Assembly (NCBI GenBank): GCA_038400315.1
Contig: CP151667.1
Location: forward strand, 5,281,174-5,345,173
Direction: 5' to 3'
Length of the DNA: 64,000 bases
From: Isosphaeraceae bacterium EP7
Lineage (GTDB): Bacteria > Planctomycetota > Planctomycetia > Isosphaerales > Isosphaeraceae
The position numbers and the translations under genes were made by a program. Positions 27,558 to 37,118 of the stretch are shown here, piece by piece; positions within the stretch are counted from its first letter, which is position 1; every line of letters begins with the position of its first letter. The notes under the pieces are model-generated. The model worked only from the letters and a program-made list of their open reading frames with translations, was not told the DNA's origin and did not search any database.

Positions 27558-27867
27558 ATGCTGATGAGGTGCCTGTCCGTGCGATGGTACGCTCCCAAGG
27601 ACCCGACGCCGCGCGAGCAATGCCCCTGCTGGCTGCGTCACGCTCCCGGAACGCGGCATGAGTCTGATCCACCCGGTCTGCTTCTGGGAGGGCGACGCCT
27701 TCGTTAGCGACCGCTTGGAAGAGCGTTCGCTCTGCAACAAGATGACCCTGCGCCAAGGCCACGCCAACTTCGTCTCATTCGGGGCGTGCGACCGAGAGAT
27801 GCTCATTCACGTGGCGACGCCAGAGCAGCGGTCTCGGTACGCTCGCAAGCCGCTCCAGGCGGAATAG
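27558..27867 (+). pseudogene. Frameshifted CPCC-family gene next to the insertion sequence
   Basis: From ATG 27558 one frame reads to QCPCW (27618-27632). A neighbouring frame then gives TLPERG, HPVCFWEGD, a stretch ending HANFVSFGACD, and HVATPEQRSR, with a stop at 27865-27867. Together these reproduce the CPCC cysteine-rich family pattern (CPCC-G-hhTL-x-ERG, CPVCFWE-D, NF-x-x-FGA). A single missing base near 27632 separates the halves and removes the fourth cysteine of CPCC. In the second knuckle the first cysteine reads H (HPVC). The role of CPCC proteins is unknown, and zinc binding is assumed. The insertion sequence ends 7 bases upstream, so insertion probably removed its promoter before decay. 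Confidence 0.55.
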
Positions 27868-28234
27868 CCCCTTACGTAGCCGGGGGCGTCGCGAACGTCG
27901 GCTCGGTAACTCGCTTCTCGACTCACGAGCGTGCACGCCGGACCTGGGCCAATTTGAGCTATTCGCGGAGGACAGCAAGCGAATTAACACATTAATTTTC
28001 GTAAATTGCTTGAAGTTGAGAGATCGGCCCAACACCAGGTCGAAGCGGGAAATTGATGCCCACTTGGCTAACATCGCTCGGGAGTTGTGGGGGAGACTCG
28101 ATCGGGACGCCACGGCGGAGCGCTCGACCAGCAATAGACCGGCGAAATCACGTCCCGACTACGAATGTCAAAAGTCCTGGACTCATCCCCAGAACCGCAG
28201 TGATTGATTCGATTCAGAAGAAAGGACGATTTCC
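27868..28234 (+). other. Intergenic region before the SGNH-sialidase gene
   Basis: 367 bases with no supported gene. An AT-rich stretch (27984-28010, ATTAACACATTAATTTTCGTAAATT) about 230 bases before the next gene could be part of its promoter. GAAGAAAGGA at 28217-28226 is its ribosome site. Confidence 0.35.
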
Positions 28235-31200
28235 ATGAAAAAATCGCTCATCGTACTCGGGATGGTGAACGTCCTCTCGATTCTGGGGATCGCGGCGCGC
28301 GGAGAAGACTTGAAGCGGAAGCCGCCTGATCCCGGAGCTTCGCTTGTCCGCGTGATCACCCTCGGAGATTCCATCACGAAGGGCGTGCGATCCGGCGTTG
28401 GCCCCGAAGAGACGTTCGCCGCTCTCGCTGAACGCGCCTTGAAGGCTGACGGGATCGACACCGAGATCGTCAACCTCGGCGTGGGCGGCGAGCGAACTGA
28501 CCAGGCACTGAAGCGATTAAACATCGTCGCGGAACACCGGCCTAGGGTCGTCACCGTCATGTATGGGACGAACGACAGCTACGTTGACCAAGGCGCGAGC
28601 GCGAGCCGGATCTCAGTGCAGGAATACAAGTCGAATCTGAAAGCGATCGTCGCGTTCCTGCTCCTCCATGGAATCGAGCCGGTTCTCATGACAGAGCCGC
28701 GCTGGGCCGACGACGCCCCCGTTAACGGTCTCGGAGAGAACCCCAACGTCCGGCTCATACCATACATGAAGGCGTGCCGCGAAGTCGCAATCGAGTGTCA
28801 GATCCCACTGGTTGACCATTTCGCCCACTGGAACGTCGCGAACTCAAAAGGCCAGTCTCTGGGCGAATGGACGACCGATGGTTGCCATCCTAACCCAAAG
28901 GGTCACCGGGAGATCGCCAAGGCCCTGCTGCCCGCACTCCGCGACGCATTCCGTCCCGCTCCTCGGCCCGTTAACTTCAAGACGACCCTCGAGACCGTGC
29001 TTACGCACGACGACGGCCAGTTCCTGTGGTACCACCCCAGAGCGACCGCCGTACCGAAGGCCAACGGCGACGCCGATCCCGATGTCCTGATTACTCTCCA
29101 GAAGCACTTGAGCACATCTGACCACTACTCCGGCCTGAGTGTCCTGGACAGCGCCGACATGGGGCGGACCTGGACCGGACCGCGGCCTGTCGCAGAACTG
29201 GATTGGGTCCGACAACCGGGGGGAGTCGATCTCGCTGTGGCCGACGTAACTCCCATGTTCCATCCCAGCTCGGGGAAGGTCATCGCCGTGGGTGCACAGG
29301 TCCGTTATAGCGAAAGAGGCGAGCAACTCGACGATCAACCCCGTGCCCACCAGACGGCCTATGCAGTGTTCGACCCGAAAACGGGGAGATGGACAGGCTG
29401 GCGGCGGATCGAAATGCCAGCTGACGAATCGTTCAATTTCGCTCACAGCGCCTGCGCCCAGTTCGTCGTCGAGGCCGATGGATCTGTCCTGCTGCCGTTC
29501 TACATCACCCGATCGGCCGACGCCCCGTTCAGTGTCACTGCAGTTCGGTGCACCTTCGACGGCGATAAGCTAACCTACCGCGAACATGGCGACGTGCTGG
29601 GCCTGAACGTGGAGCGTGGGCTCTACGAGCCGTCGCTCATCCGTTCCGGCAGCCGCTATTTCCTGACGATCCGCAATGACCGGAAAGGGTACGTCTCGGC
29701 GAGCGGCGACGGCCTGCACTACCGCCCCGTGAAGCCCTGGAGTTTCGATGACGGCGAGGATCTTGGGAGCTACAACACGCAGCAGCATTGGCTAGCCCAC
29801 GGCAAGACGTTGTTCCTCGTCTATACTCGCCGCGGGGCAAACAACGACCACATCGTGCGCCATCGCGCTCCCCTCTTCATTGCCCAGGTTGATCCCGATC
29901 GGTTGTGCGTGATCCGCTCAACCGAGAAGGTGCTCGTCCCGGAGCGGGGCGCCGAGCTGGGAAATTTCGGAGCTGCAGCCATCACCGCTCGCGAAGCTTG
30001 GGTGACGGTGGCGGAGGGGATCTGGAACGACAAGGAACGCAGCCGAGGGGCTAAGGGCGCGGTGTTTACGGCCCGGGTCGCCTGGGACGATTCATTGTGG
30101 GGGCCGACCCTTCCGAAGACGATGGACACCCTGGAATCTGGCGGGCCCGTCCGCGTCGTTTGCTTCGGAGACAGCGTGACCGGGGTTTATTACCACACCG
30201 GTTCTCGCCGCTCTTATACCGATATGCTCGCGATTGCGCTGCGGAGGACTTATCCCCGAGTCGATGTCTCCACGATCAACGCCGGCATCAGCGGTAACAC
30301 CACTCGCGACGCCCTGGCACGCATCGGCCCCGACGTCCTGGACCACAAGCCAACCCTGGTCACAGTCATGTTCGGACTGAACGACATGACGCGCGTGCCA
30401 CTCGACGAATACCGCAAAAACCTAGGCGAGATCGTGGCGAAATGCCGGGCGGCCGGTGCCGAGGTAATGTTCTCCACACCGAATAACGTGATCAGTACCT
30501 CCGACCGGCCGACCGAACGCTTGCGAGTTTACTGCGACGCGATGCGCGAAGAGGGCCGACGTCTGGGGCTTCCCGTCTGCGACGTTTATGCAGATCTGGA
30601 GGCCCTAAAGGATCGCGATCCGGCTTCGTGGCGGCTCTTGCTGAGTGATGAGATCCATCCGAATATGGAAGGCCACAAGCGGGTCGCCGAATCACTGTCT
30701 CGGACGATCACCGGGCGTCCGATCGACCTTTCGGACGTCCCACCGCCCGAGCCGGCTTTACCCCAAACGGCTGAACGACTCGCGCGTGGCGAGGTGATCA
30801 AGGTCTTGGCCATGCCGCCGATCGACGAATGGATCGGACGTGCAATTCAGTCCGAGGTACCCGGCGCCCGAGTGGATGTGACACGCTGGCCGATCGACGG
30901 GAAGAGCCTGAGGGAGTTGGAGCAAGATGCCCGGGAGCGGGTTCGACCGATGGCACCCGACTTAGTTGTCATCGCCTTGCCACGAACGGCGAAGGCTGAC
31001 TCCCTTGAATCCTTCATTCATGGTCACTCCTGGATTATGAACTCATCCTTGAACTTCGGTGCTGGTGGCTGGGATTGCGTGGTCGTCCACCCCACGCTCT
31101 TGGAGCCCGATCCGAACCAGGGAGATGGTCGAGACTCGCTCATACGCAAACTAGTCAAAGCTCAGGACCTGACCCTGATCGATCGTCGCCCCGACGAGAA

Positions 31201-31261
31201 TCGAGCCGCAGAAGAAGTTTTTCGCGACTGGATCCGACGCCATCCGTGGCGGCGTGAATGA
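28235..31261 (+). CDS. Secreted SGNH esterase - sialidase-like - SGNH esterase multidomain protein
   Basis: A 1008-residue exported protein (signal peptide 1-23). Residues 38-240 are a complete SGNH/GDSL hydrolase: GDSITKG (S46), G82, GTND (111-114) and DGCH (D215, H218). Residues 250-625 resemble a sialidase/neuraminidase propeller, with an Asp-box SADMGRTW near 306 and further strand repeats. Residues 636-820 form a second complete SGNH domain: FGDSVTG near 643, GLND near 714 and DEIHPN near 805. Residues 830-1000 look like a third, degenerate SGNH-type fold (PDLVVIALP) without catalytic motifs. SGNH enzymes commonly remove O-acetyl groups from glycans, so the architecture suggests coupled deacetylation and cleavage of a decorated glycan. 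This is inference. ATG 28235 follows AAAGGA. Confidence 0.8.
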   Translation: MKKSLIVLGMVNVLSILGIAARGEDLKRKPPDPGASLVRVITLGDSITKGVRSGVGPEETFAALAERALKADGIDTEIVNLGVGGERTDQALKRLNIVAEHRPRVVTVMYGTNDSYVDQGASASRISVQEYKSNLKAIVAFLLLHGIEPVLMTEPRWADDAPVNGLGENPNVRLIPYMKACREVAIECQIPLVDHFAHWNVANSKGQSLGEWTTDGCHPNPKGHREIAKALLPALRDAFRPAPRPVNFKTTLETVLTHDDGQFLWYHPRATAVPKANGDADPDVLITLQKHLSTSDHYSGLSVLDSADMGRTWTGPRPVAELDWVRQPGGVDLAVADVTPMFHPSSGKVIAVGAQVRYSERGEQLDDQPRAHQTAYAVFDPKTGRWTGWRRIEMPADESFNFAHSACAQFVVEADGSVLLPFYITRSADAPFSVTAVRCTFDGDKLTYREHGDVLGLNVERGLYEPSLIRSGSRYFLTIRNDRKGYVSASGDGLHYRPVKPWSFDDGEDLGSYNTQQHWLAHGKTLFLVYTRRGANNDHIVRHRAPLFIAQVDPDRLCVIRSTEKVLVPERGAELGNFGAAAITAREAWVTVAEGIWNDKERSRGAKGAVFTARVAWDDSLWGPTLPKTMDTLESGGPVRVVCFGDSVTGVYYHTGSRRSYTDMLAIALRRTYPRVDVSTINAGISGNTTRDALARIGPDVLDHKPTLVTVMFGLNDMTRVPLDEYRKNLGEIVAKCRAAGAEVMFSTPNNVISTSDRPTERLRVYCDAMREEGRRLGLPVCDVYADLEALKDRDPASWRLLLSDEIHPNMEGHKRVAESLSRTITGRPIDLSDVPPPEPALPQTAERLARGEVIKVLAMPPIDEWIGRAIQSEVPGARVDVTRWPIDGKSLRELEQDARERVRPMAPDLVVIALPRTAKADSLESFIHGHSWIMNSSLNFGAGGWDCVVVHPTLLEPDPNQGDGRDSLIRKLVKAQDLTLIDRRPDENRAAEEVFRDWIRRHPWRRE

Positions 31262-31701
31262 ATCGACCGCCAAGAGACACGGACCACTGACCTCCTTCGA
31301 GTATGAACGGCCGAAGCCCGTTCTCCCTCAACTGTCTCCGGCGGGCGCTCGAAGTCGTCGCGACCTGCTAGGTGGACATGCCTGCGTCGCAGTCGGCCAT
31401 GACGGTTTCGTAGAGACCAGCGATGAGGACATCAAGGTGGACCGCACGAGGTAGGACGTGTCGCTTAGTCCTACCCAATCAGGAGAGAAGTCGAGACACC
31501 GACCCGAACACCGCTCGTGAGGTTCTCGATAGGTGGGACGGAACGATCATCGAGATCGAGGCTCGCCTCCACTCCTTCGAGCCGAGTTCCCGCAGGATCG
31601 AGCCTTTTTGTTGTAGCGATCGAGCAAAGGCCGGTCACCGCTCTGCGGATGCGCGGAGGCGACTGGTAGTCCCATTTTTGGAACTTCGCAGTCGTTGGTC
31701 G
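31262..31701. other. Intergenic region between convergent genes
   Basis: 440 bases between the ends of the SGNH-sialidase gene and rsmH. No hairpin with a T-run, gene or repeat was found that I can support. Confidence 0.35.
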
Positions 31702-32784
31702 TCAGGAGCTTTCAACGAGATTGACCGAAGAAGGGCCACGACTTGCGAATCGTAGCTTAGCGGATGTGGACCGAGGGTTAGAACGCCGCTCATCGGCTGC
31801 TGCGCGTACTACTGTCTTCGAAACCGCCCCATAGATCCCATTTTCGAACCCCCGCTTGAACGCCAACTTGACCCGACGATCCTCGCCCGAGTGGAAGGTC
31901 AGGATGGCGATTCGTCCACCAGGGCGCAGGCAGGATGGAAGAACACGAAGGAACGCATCCAGCGAACCAAACTCGTCGTTGACGGCAATCCTAATTGCCT
32001 GGAACGCGCGACGGACGGCTTCATCCGCAGCTGCTCCAGGAAGGAGGTCTCGACCTCGGAATGCGTTACGCACGGCCGCAGCCAATGATTGCGTCGTTGT
32101 CAGAGGTGCTCGCCCTTGGGCACGCAGAATCGCGCCTGCAACTTCGTGGGGCTGGGTTTCGTCCGCGTTCTCGACGAGAAGGCTGGCCAATTCGACGATT
32201 CCCCACTCAGCAAGCCGCTCGGAAGCAGGCTTGCCTTGTCTGGGATTCATCCTCATGTCGAGCGGACCTTCGGACTTGAACGTGAAGCCTCGTCCGGGGT
32301 CGTCGATTTGCATCGAGGAGAGGCCGAGATCGGCCAGAATGACGTCGACTCCGGCGGGCGCTTCGGCCGCAAGCACCTGGGCGATTCCGGCATAATTCGT
32401 CCGCCTGACGACGAGTGAATCTTCCGGGAACCCAAGGCCTCGTAGTCTAGCTTCGGTCACGGGCAGCTCGATCGGATCGATGTCGATTGCAATCAGCCGC
32501 CCGTTGGGCTGGACTGCGGCAAGCAATTCCTGAGAGTGCCCACCGTAACCCAGGGTGCAGTCAACCGCCGTTTCTCCGGGCCTCGGCGAGAGCACTTCCA
32601 TGATCTCTCGAACAAGGATGGGCCGGTGGGTCCCGGCGGGCGTCCTGCCCCTCGCGAGGACCTTTGCCGCTTCATCGGTGTAAAGTTCCGGTCGAAGCTC
32701 TTTGTATTTTTCGTGGAACTGCCTGGGATTTTTGCCCGAATAGCGAGGCCGACGTCCGGGTTTGCTCGAGTCGGAGTCCGTCAT
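31702..32784 (-). CDS. rsmH: 16S rRNA (cytosine-1402-N4)-methyltransferase RsmH
   Basis: A 360-residue SAM-dependent methyltransferase that modifies N4 of C1402 in the 16S rRNA decoding centre. Core motifs are HRPILVREIM, the SAM-binding DCTLGYGGHS, IAIDIDP, ADLGLSSMQIDDPGRGFTF, GPLDMRM, and the C-terminal LTFHSGEDRRVK. About 50 extra residues precede the first core motif and are basic and tyrosine-rich (YSGKNPRQFHEKYKELRPELY). Typical enzymes have about 310 residues. ATG 32784 is used, and a TTG at 32799 would add five residues. The gene is usually in the division/cell-wall cluster, but here it lies alone next to a glycolytic gene. Confidence 0.93.
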   Translation of the reverse strand: MTDSDSSKPGRRPRYSGKNPRQFHEKYKELRPELYTDEAAKVLARGRTPAGTHRPILVREIMEVLSPRPGETAVDCTLGYGGHSQELLAAVQPNGRLIAIDIDPIELPVTEARLRGLGFPEDSLVVRRTNYAGIAQVLAAEAPAGVDVILADLGLSSMQIDDPGRGFTFKSEGPLDMRMNPRQGKPASERLAEWGIVELASLLVENADETQPHEVAGAILRAQGRAPLTTTQSLAAAVRNAFRGRDLLPGAAADEAVRRAFQAIRIAVNDEFGSLDAFLRVLPSCLRPGGRIAILTFHSGEDRRVKLAFKRGFENGIYGAVSKTVVRAAADERRSNPRSTSAKLRFASRGPSSVNLVESS

Positions 32785-32898
32785 CCGGGCAGGCCTCAAG
32801 TGCGTTCAGGCGAGTTCCGCCTTGATGGGTCGAACCGCCCCCTTTTCGCCGAGCAAATGGAGGCGGCATGGACCGTTCTGCACAAGCGTTCGAGCTTG

Positions 32899-34110
32899 TC
32901 AGGCGCCGAATTTCTGGAGTCGACCGGCATGCGCCAAGGCCAAGGGAATCAGGTCCTTTGCGAGAAATTGGCCCAAGCCTCCCTGCAGGCAAGGCCGCTC
33001 GCCGAACGTGGTGACGAAATCCGGCCGGACCCTCTCGGGTGCCCAGAGGAGGGTCGGAACCGGGTGGAAGCTGTGCGACTTCATCCGGCTTGGGGTCGAG
33101 TGGTCTCCAGTCACGATCAAGACGTCGGGGTTGAGGGCCCGGAGTTGCGGGATTTCCGCGTCGAGTGCCTCGATCATCGCGACCTTGCGGGCGAAGTCGC
33201 CGTCTTCACCGGTGCTGTCGGTATACTTGTAGTGGATGAAGAAGAAGTCATACTTCTCCCAATTCTCTCGCGCCACCTCGAATTGGTCGGCCAGTGTCTT
33301 GCCCGGTTCGACGACCGTCATGCCCACGAGTCGCGCCAGGCCTCGATACATCGGATAGACAGCGATCGCCACCGACTTCAGGCCGTAAACGGCCTCCATT
33401 GTCTCGATCTTGGGGAAGGTGGCGAAACCGCGGAGCATCAGGAAGTTCGCCGGGTGCTCGTCCTTCAAAATTTCCTTGGCCTGCCTGAGGAATTCCGCGG
33501 CGATCGCAGCCGTCTTTTCCGAGGCCTTATCGCCGGCCAGCGGCTCCAGGGTCTGCAAGCCTGCAGTCAGCGGGTCAGTATCCGCAACATTGTCCGACAG
33601 GCCATCGGCGCGGAAACGGACGACCAGGCGATATTCCCTCACCGGTTCGACCAGGACCTCAACGCCCTCGATCGCCACACCGGCTCGAAGCTTGGCAACG
33701 AGTTGTTCGCAGACCTCGGTCGGAATGCGACCGGCCCGTCGGTCCGTGACCCGGCCTTCGGCGTCGATCGTGCAGAAGTTGCCGCGGATCGCCACGTCGC
33801 GTGGGCCGACCTCGACACCGATGCCCAACGCCTCAAGCACCCCGCGGCCGATATTATTCGTGAGGGGATCGTAGCCGAAGAGTCCCAGATGGCCCGGGCC
33901 GGAGCCGGGGGTAATCCCAGGCGCCACAGGGGTGCTCAGGCCGACGGTCCCCTCGGCTGCCAGGGCGTCCAGGTTCGGGGTCCGGGCCGCTTCCAACTCG
34001 GTTTTCCCGCCCGCTTCGATCGGAAGCCCGCCCAGGCCATCGGCCACGAGCATGACGATTTTACTTCCGTTAGACTCTCGAAGCTGGCGGATCAGGTCGT
34101 GCATCGACAT
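32899..34110 (-). CDS. apgM: 2,3-bisphosphoglycerate-independent phosphoglycerate mutase, archaeal type
   Basis: A 403-residue cytosolic enzyme interconverting 3- and 2-phosphoglycerate in glycolysis. Diagnostic pieces are VMLVADGLGG (metal-binding aspartate), the TPNLDALAAEG segment, PGSGPGHLGLFGYDP (nucleophilic serine region), GRGVLEALG, RGNFCTIDAEG, NFLMLRGFA, HYKYTDSTGEDGD and VTGDHSTPS (metal-binding aspartate and histidine). The length fits the archaeal-type family (about 400), shorter than GpmI (about 510). Three potential starts lie within 12 bases (TTG 34116, ATG 34110, ATG 34104). ATG 34110 is used. The gene is 114 bases upstream of rsmH in the same direction and may share its transcript. 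Confidence 0.92.
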   Translation of the reverse strand: MSMHDLIRQLRESNGSKIVMLVADGLGGLPIEAGGKTELEAARTPNLDALAAEGTVGLSTPVAPGITPGSGPGHLGLFGYDPLTNNIGRGVLEALGIGVEVGPRDVAIRGNFCTIDAEGRVTDRRAGRIPTEVCEQLVAKLRAGVAIEGVEVLVEPVREYRLVVRFRADGLSDNVADTDPLTAGLQTLEPLAGDKASEKTAAIAAEFLRQAKEILKDEHPANFLMLRGFATFPKIETMEAVYGLKSVAIAVYPMYRGLARLVGMTVVEPGKTLADQFEVARENWEKYDFFFIHYKYTDSTGEDGDFARKVAMIEALDAEIPQLRALNPDVLIVTGDHSTPSRMKSHSFHPVPTLLWAPERVRPDFVTTFGERPCLQGGLGQFLAKDLIPLALAHAGRLQKFGA

Positions 34111-34330
34111 GGGCAAGGGCTCGTAAAGCGTCGGGTCCGTCGTTGGCTCGTATTCTCACGGCTGCCTTAGCGCCGGTCAACCGAGCTTTCTAGGTGCGGG
34201 TTTCATCGATCCAGATGATCGATGGAGACTTCTCTTTCGCCTCCAATGCACTGGGCCTGCGATTCACACCTCTTGAGAGCCGATGGTTCTCCTGAACCTG
34301 AGTTGGCACCCCAGACGACGACCGCACCTG

Positions 34331-35443
34331 TCACTCGTGTACTTCGCCCGGGTAGCTCAAATTCCAGTCACGGCGCAGGGTATCCATCAGCTTCAGGACG
34401 CCAAGCGTATCGCCCAGTGGCATGCGATCGCTCTCCGTTATGCCTTCCCGCAGGCAACGCATCGCCTCGGCCGCCTCGTGGTGGTATCCGTTGCCGTTAT
34501 CCGGCCGGAAAATCGTCCGGCTTTTCCCACCACGCCCTCTTGAAGCTAGGAGACGCTGCCCCAAGGCACTTTCCTTGACCGCGAGGAGGAGCTTTTGCTT
34601 GGTCGACAGTGCGGCGGGAAGCTCAGTAGGGGTCGGCGTCGCCGGCTTGCGGACGGTGATCGTCAAGCGGGTGGGGTGATAGAAAGGGGCGTGGATGCGT
34701 ATCTCTCCGGTCGCCCCGGTGATCACCGCCTCGTTAGAAGTCATGGCGATGAGGGTCGAAGTGAGGACCGCGAGGGGCCCGTCAGCGTATTTCAGAACGA
34801 TCCCCACGCTCCGATCCACTCCGCCGGCCGTCATCGTCGCTTGGCCGCTTACGGAGGAGGGATTGCCGAAAAGCTGATAGGCCAGCGAGAGTGGATAGAT
34901 TCCGCGATCCAGCAAGCACCCGCCCGCGAGCGAGCGGTCGAACAGGCGGTCCTTCGGGTCGTAAGCTGCGGCGTAGCCGAAGTCGGCCGTCAGCAACTCC
35001 GGGCGGCCGATGGCTCCGTCAGAGATCAAAGCCTTCACCTCGGCGATGAGAGGCATGAACCGCATCCACATTGCTTCCATGCAGAAAAGGCCCTTGGAGC
35101 GGGCCAGGGCGATGACCGACCCGGCCTCGATCGCGCTCACCGCGAACGGCTTCTCGCACAGGACGGGCTTTCCGGCTTCCAGGACAAGCCGGCAGTCTCG
35201 TGCATGCCGGATGTGCGGGGTCGCGACGTAGATGATGTCGACTTCGGGATCGGCTGCCAGCGCCTCGTAGCTGCCGTGAACTTTGGGGATCCCGTATGCG
35301 TCCGCGAACAACTTTGCGGAGGACAGGTTGCGGGAACCGACGGCCATCAGCTCGGCGTCCGGGAGGACTGACAGGCCGCGGGCGAACTGCTGCGCAACGC
35401 GGCCGGTCGCCAAAATTCCCCAGCGGATTTTTTGTTTGGGCAT
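34331..35443 (-). CDS. Gfo/Idh/MocA family NAD(P)-dependent oxidoreductase
   Basis: A 370-residue Gfo/Idh/MocA-type dehydrogenase. The N-terminal Rossmann fold has WGILATGRVAQQFARGL (GxxxxG-type nucleotide loop) and ends with the family signature CEKPFAV (about 95-101). The C-terminal alpha/beta domain includes EAMWMRFMP and GGCLLDRGIYPLSL, the latter carrying the catalytic region. The pattern resembles dimeric dihydrodiol dehydrogenase-like or xylose dehydrogenase-like members, which oxidise a sugar or sugar-like diol. The substrate is not deducible. It lies 36 bases after the stop of another member of the same superfamily, so the two are probably one operon acting on related sugars. Confidence 0.88.
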   Translation of the reverse strand: MPKQKIRWGILATGRVAQQFARGLSVLPDAELMAVGSRNLSSAKLFADAYGIPKVHGSYEALAADPEVDIIYVATPHIRHARDCRLVLEAGKPVLCEKPFAVSAIEAGSVIALARSKGLFCMEAMWMRFMPLIAEVKALISDGAIGRPELLTADFGYAAAYDPKDRLFDRSLAGGCLLDRGIYPLSLAYQLFGNPSSVSGQATMTAGGVDRSVGIVLKYADGPLAVLTSTLIAMTSNEAVITGATGEIRIHAPFYHPTRLTITVRKPATPTPTELPAALSTKQKLLLAVKESALGQRLLASRGRGGKSRTIFRPDNGNGYHHEAAEAMRCLREGITESDRMPLGDTLGVLKLMDTLRRDWNLSYPGEVHE

Positions 35444-35479
35444 GGTCGGTCATCGCATCTGTGTGAGGAACCGTCGTGC

Positions 35480-36607
35480 TCAGGCCAGCGGAAGAGGCTG
35501 CAGGGGCTCGAACGAGGTGGTGAGACGTACTGTGTCGCTGAGTTCGAGGGCGTGATGGATCGCCAGGGCGATCTCATTGTTGTGCAAGCAATAATCCATC
35601 GGAATTGGGCTAGGCTGCTTTGCCTCGATTGCCGCAGCCATCAACGCCGGGGCGCGACTGAACTCCATGGGGTGCGCCTTTCGGATCGGCGCCGGGATCC
35701 CACTCAGTCGGACGAGCGGATATTTTCGCCCGAATGGTGAGACGAGAAGCTTGCGGCGGATGCGGATCAACTTGCTTACCCGAACGGGCTCGCGATAATT
35801 CCAGGCGTGTTTGGTGGAGAGGATTCCCTCGTCGCCGAAGAACCGCAACCTCTGGTCCTCGGGAGCAATCAGGCTGCACGTCAGTCGGGCCACGGTCCCG
35901 GATGCAAACCGGATGCACGCAACGGAAAAATCCGGCGAGAGCTGATCGAGAGGCTCTCCCGGTGTCTTATCGGGGTAGAGACAAGACGAGAAGGCCGTGA
36001 CCGAAGTGGCTGGCCCGAAAAATGCCGTCAGCCAATTTACGTAGTAGCCGGCGTGCTCGAGAGTACAGCCCACCTCGAACTCGTCCTTGTACGGCCAGGG
36101 AGTTCCCGAGCTGCTCTTCCAGTGCTGGTAGGGGGCCTTGAAGACCATCCCGTCGTCCATCTCGGCATAGACGAGCCTGACGTTGCCGACGACGTTCGCT
36201 CGAAGCGCGTGCCAGATCGACTGGGCCGTCTCACCCAGAATGCTCCCGGGCGCGCACGCGATCTGCACCCCGGTCTTCTCGGCAAGAACGACAAGTTCTC
36301 TGGCTTGATCGAACTCCATCGCGAGCGGCTTCTCGCTATAAACACTCTTTCCTGAGGTCAGGCAGGCCTTCGATATGGCATAATGATCGCGTGGATTCGT
36401 CAGATTCAGGACGAGGTCGATCGACCGATCATCAAGAATTTCGTCGAGCGAAGTGTAGACCCGCCCGACACTGTAAAAGGCCGCGAATCTCCGGCCTCGA
36501 GCGAGGTCGCGATCGAAGACCCCTTCCAGCTCTAACGACGGGTAGAGGCGTAGCGACTGCAGATAGAAATCCGCCACGAACCCGCAGCCGATGATCGCAA
36601 TTTTCAT
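35480..36607 (-). CDS. Gfo/Idh/MocA family NAD(P)-dependent oxidoreductase
   Basis: A 375-residue superfamily member only distantly similar to its neighbour. MKIAIIGCGFVADFYLQSL is the nucleotide-binding loop and SEKPLAM (about 94-100) the signature. The C-terminal domain contains HWKSSSGTPWPYKDEFEVGCTLEHAGYYVNWL, where the histidine in LEHAGYY occupies the usual catalytic position. ATG 36607 is clear, and no longer frame is better. It leads a two-gene operon reading away from tRNA-Ala. A role in sugar or surface-glycan precursor oxidation is likely from the family but unproven. Confidence 0.87.
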   Translation of the reverse strand: MKIAIIGCGFVADFYLQSLRLYPSLELEGVFDRDLARGRRFAAFYSVGRVYTSLDEILDDRSIDLVLNLTNPRDHYAISKACLTSGKSVYSEKPLAMEFDQARELVVLAEKTGVQIACAPGSILGETAQSIWHALRANVVGNVRLVYAEMDDGMVFKAPYQHWKSSSGTPWPYKDEFEVGCTLEHAGYYVNWLTAFFGPATSVTAFSSCLYPDKTPGEPLDQLSPDFSVACIRFASGTVARLTCSLIAPEDQRLRFFGDEGILSTKHAWNYREPVRVSKLIRIRRKLLVSPFGRKYPLVRLSGIPAPIRKAHPMEFSRAPALMAAAIEAKQPSPIPMDYCLHNNEIALAIHHALELSDTVRLTTSFEPLQPLPLA

Positions 36608-36938
36608 AGATGCAGATCTGCCTGGATCAATCGATCAGACGACGTCGTCTCCCTCAGCACCGATTCGGGCGCTCCGAATCTCGTGCGGAAGGGGCCGGTT
36701 TCTTAAGCTCGTCGATCCTACTCGAACAGAGTTGCCAGTGCCAATCAAAGTCACGAATCCAAGCCGTGCTTTGCGGCTCATTTCGACTTCTAGATCGCGA
36801 CAGGCTGCCGCCGAAGGAGATCTAGCTTATAAAATAAATATATAGAGAGGAACCAAGAGACTGAATCAGATAAAAGAATCGATCACCGACCTAAGAGCCA
36901 TGGAATTCCCGGTGGGAGAATTCCAGAAGACTTATAAG
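36608..36938 (-). other. Intergenic region between the oxidoreductase operon and tRNA-Ala
   Basis: 331 bases with an unusually AT-rich patch at 36826-36846 (CTTATAAAATAAATATATAGA), a plausible core promoter for the leftward oxidoreductase operon. An 8-base inverted repeat lies just 3' of the tRNA and is listed separately. There is no gene. Confidence 0.4.
36901..36925 (-). terminator. Hairpin 3' of tRNA-Ala
   Basis: TGGAATTC (36901-36908) and GAATTCCA (36918-36925) are perfect 8-base arms around a 9-base loop, 13 bases beyond the tRNA 3' end. No T-run follows, so terminator function is tentative. Confidence 0.35.
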
Positions 36939-37011
<73 letters not shown>

Positions 37012-37118
37012 TGTGGAGGACAGAATTTAATGCTCCAGGGTGTCAGTGTCAAGCGTCCTGTGGCCAGGATAGCGAAATTCCGCGAAGTTGCTCCGAGAGC
37101 TAGCATGGGGATGGATTC

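Noticed and set aside
26081-27560. Target-site duplication of the insertion sequence
   Set aside because: The bases next to the 13-base ends differ (CCAATCCT against CTACTCGA), and the partial CTAC match depends on shifting the ends, so no duplication is claimed.
32536-34170. Long rightward open frame (about 544 codons) antisense to the phosphoglycerate mutase and rsmH
   Set aside because: The minus-strand genes have complete family motifs. The antisense product has none.
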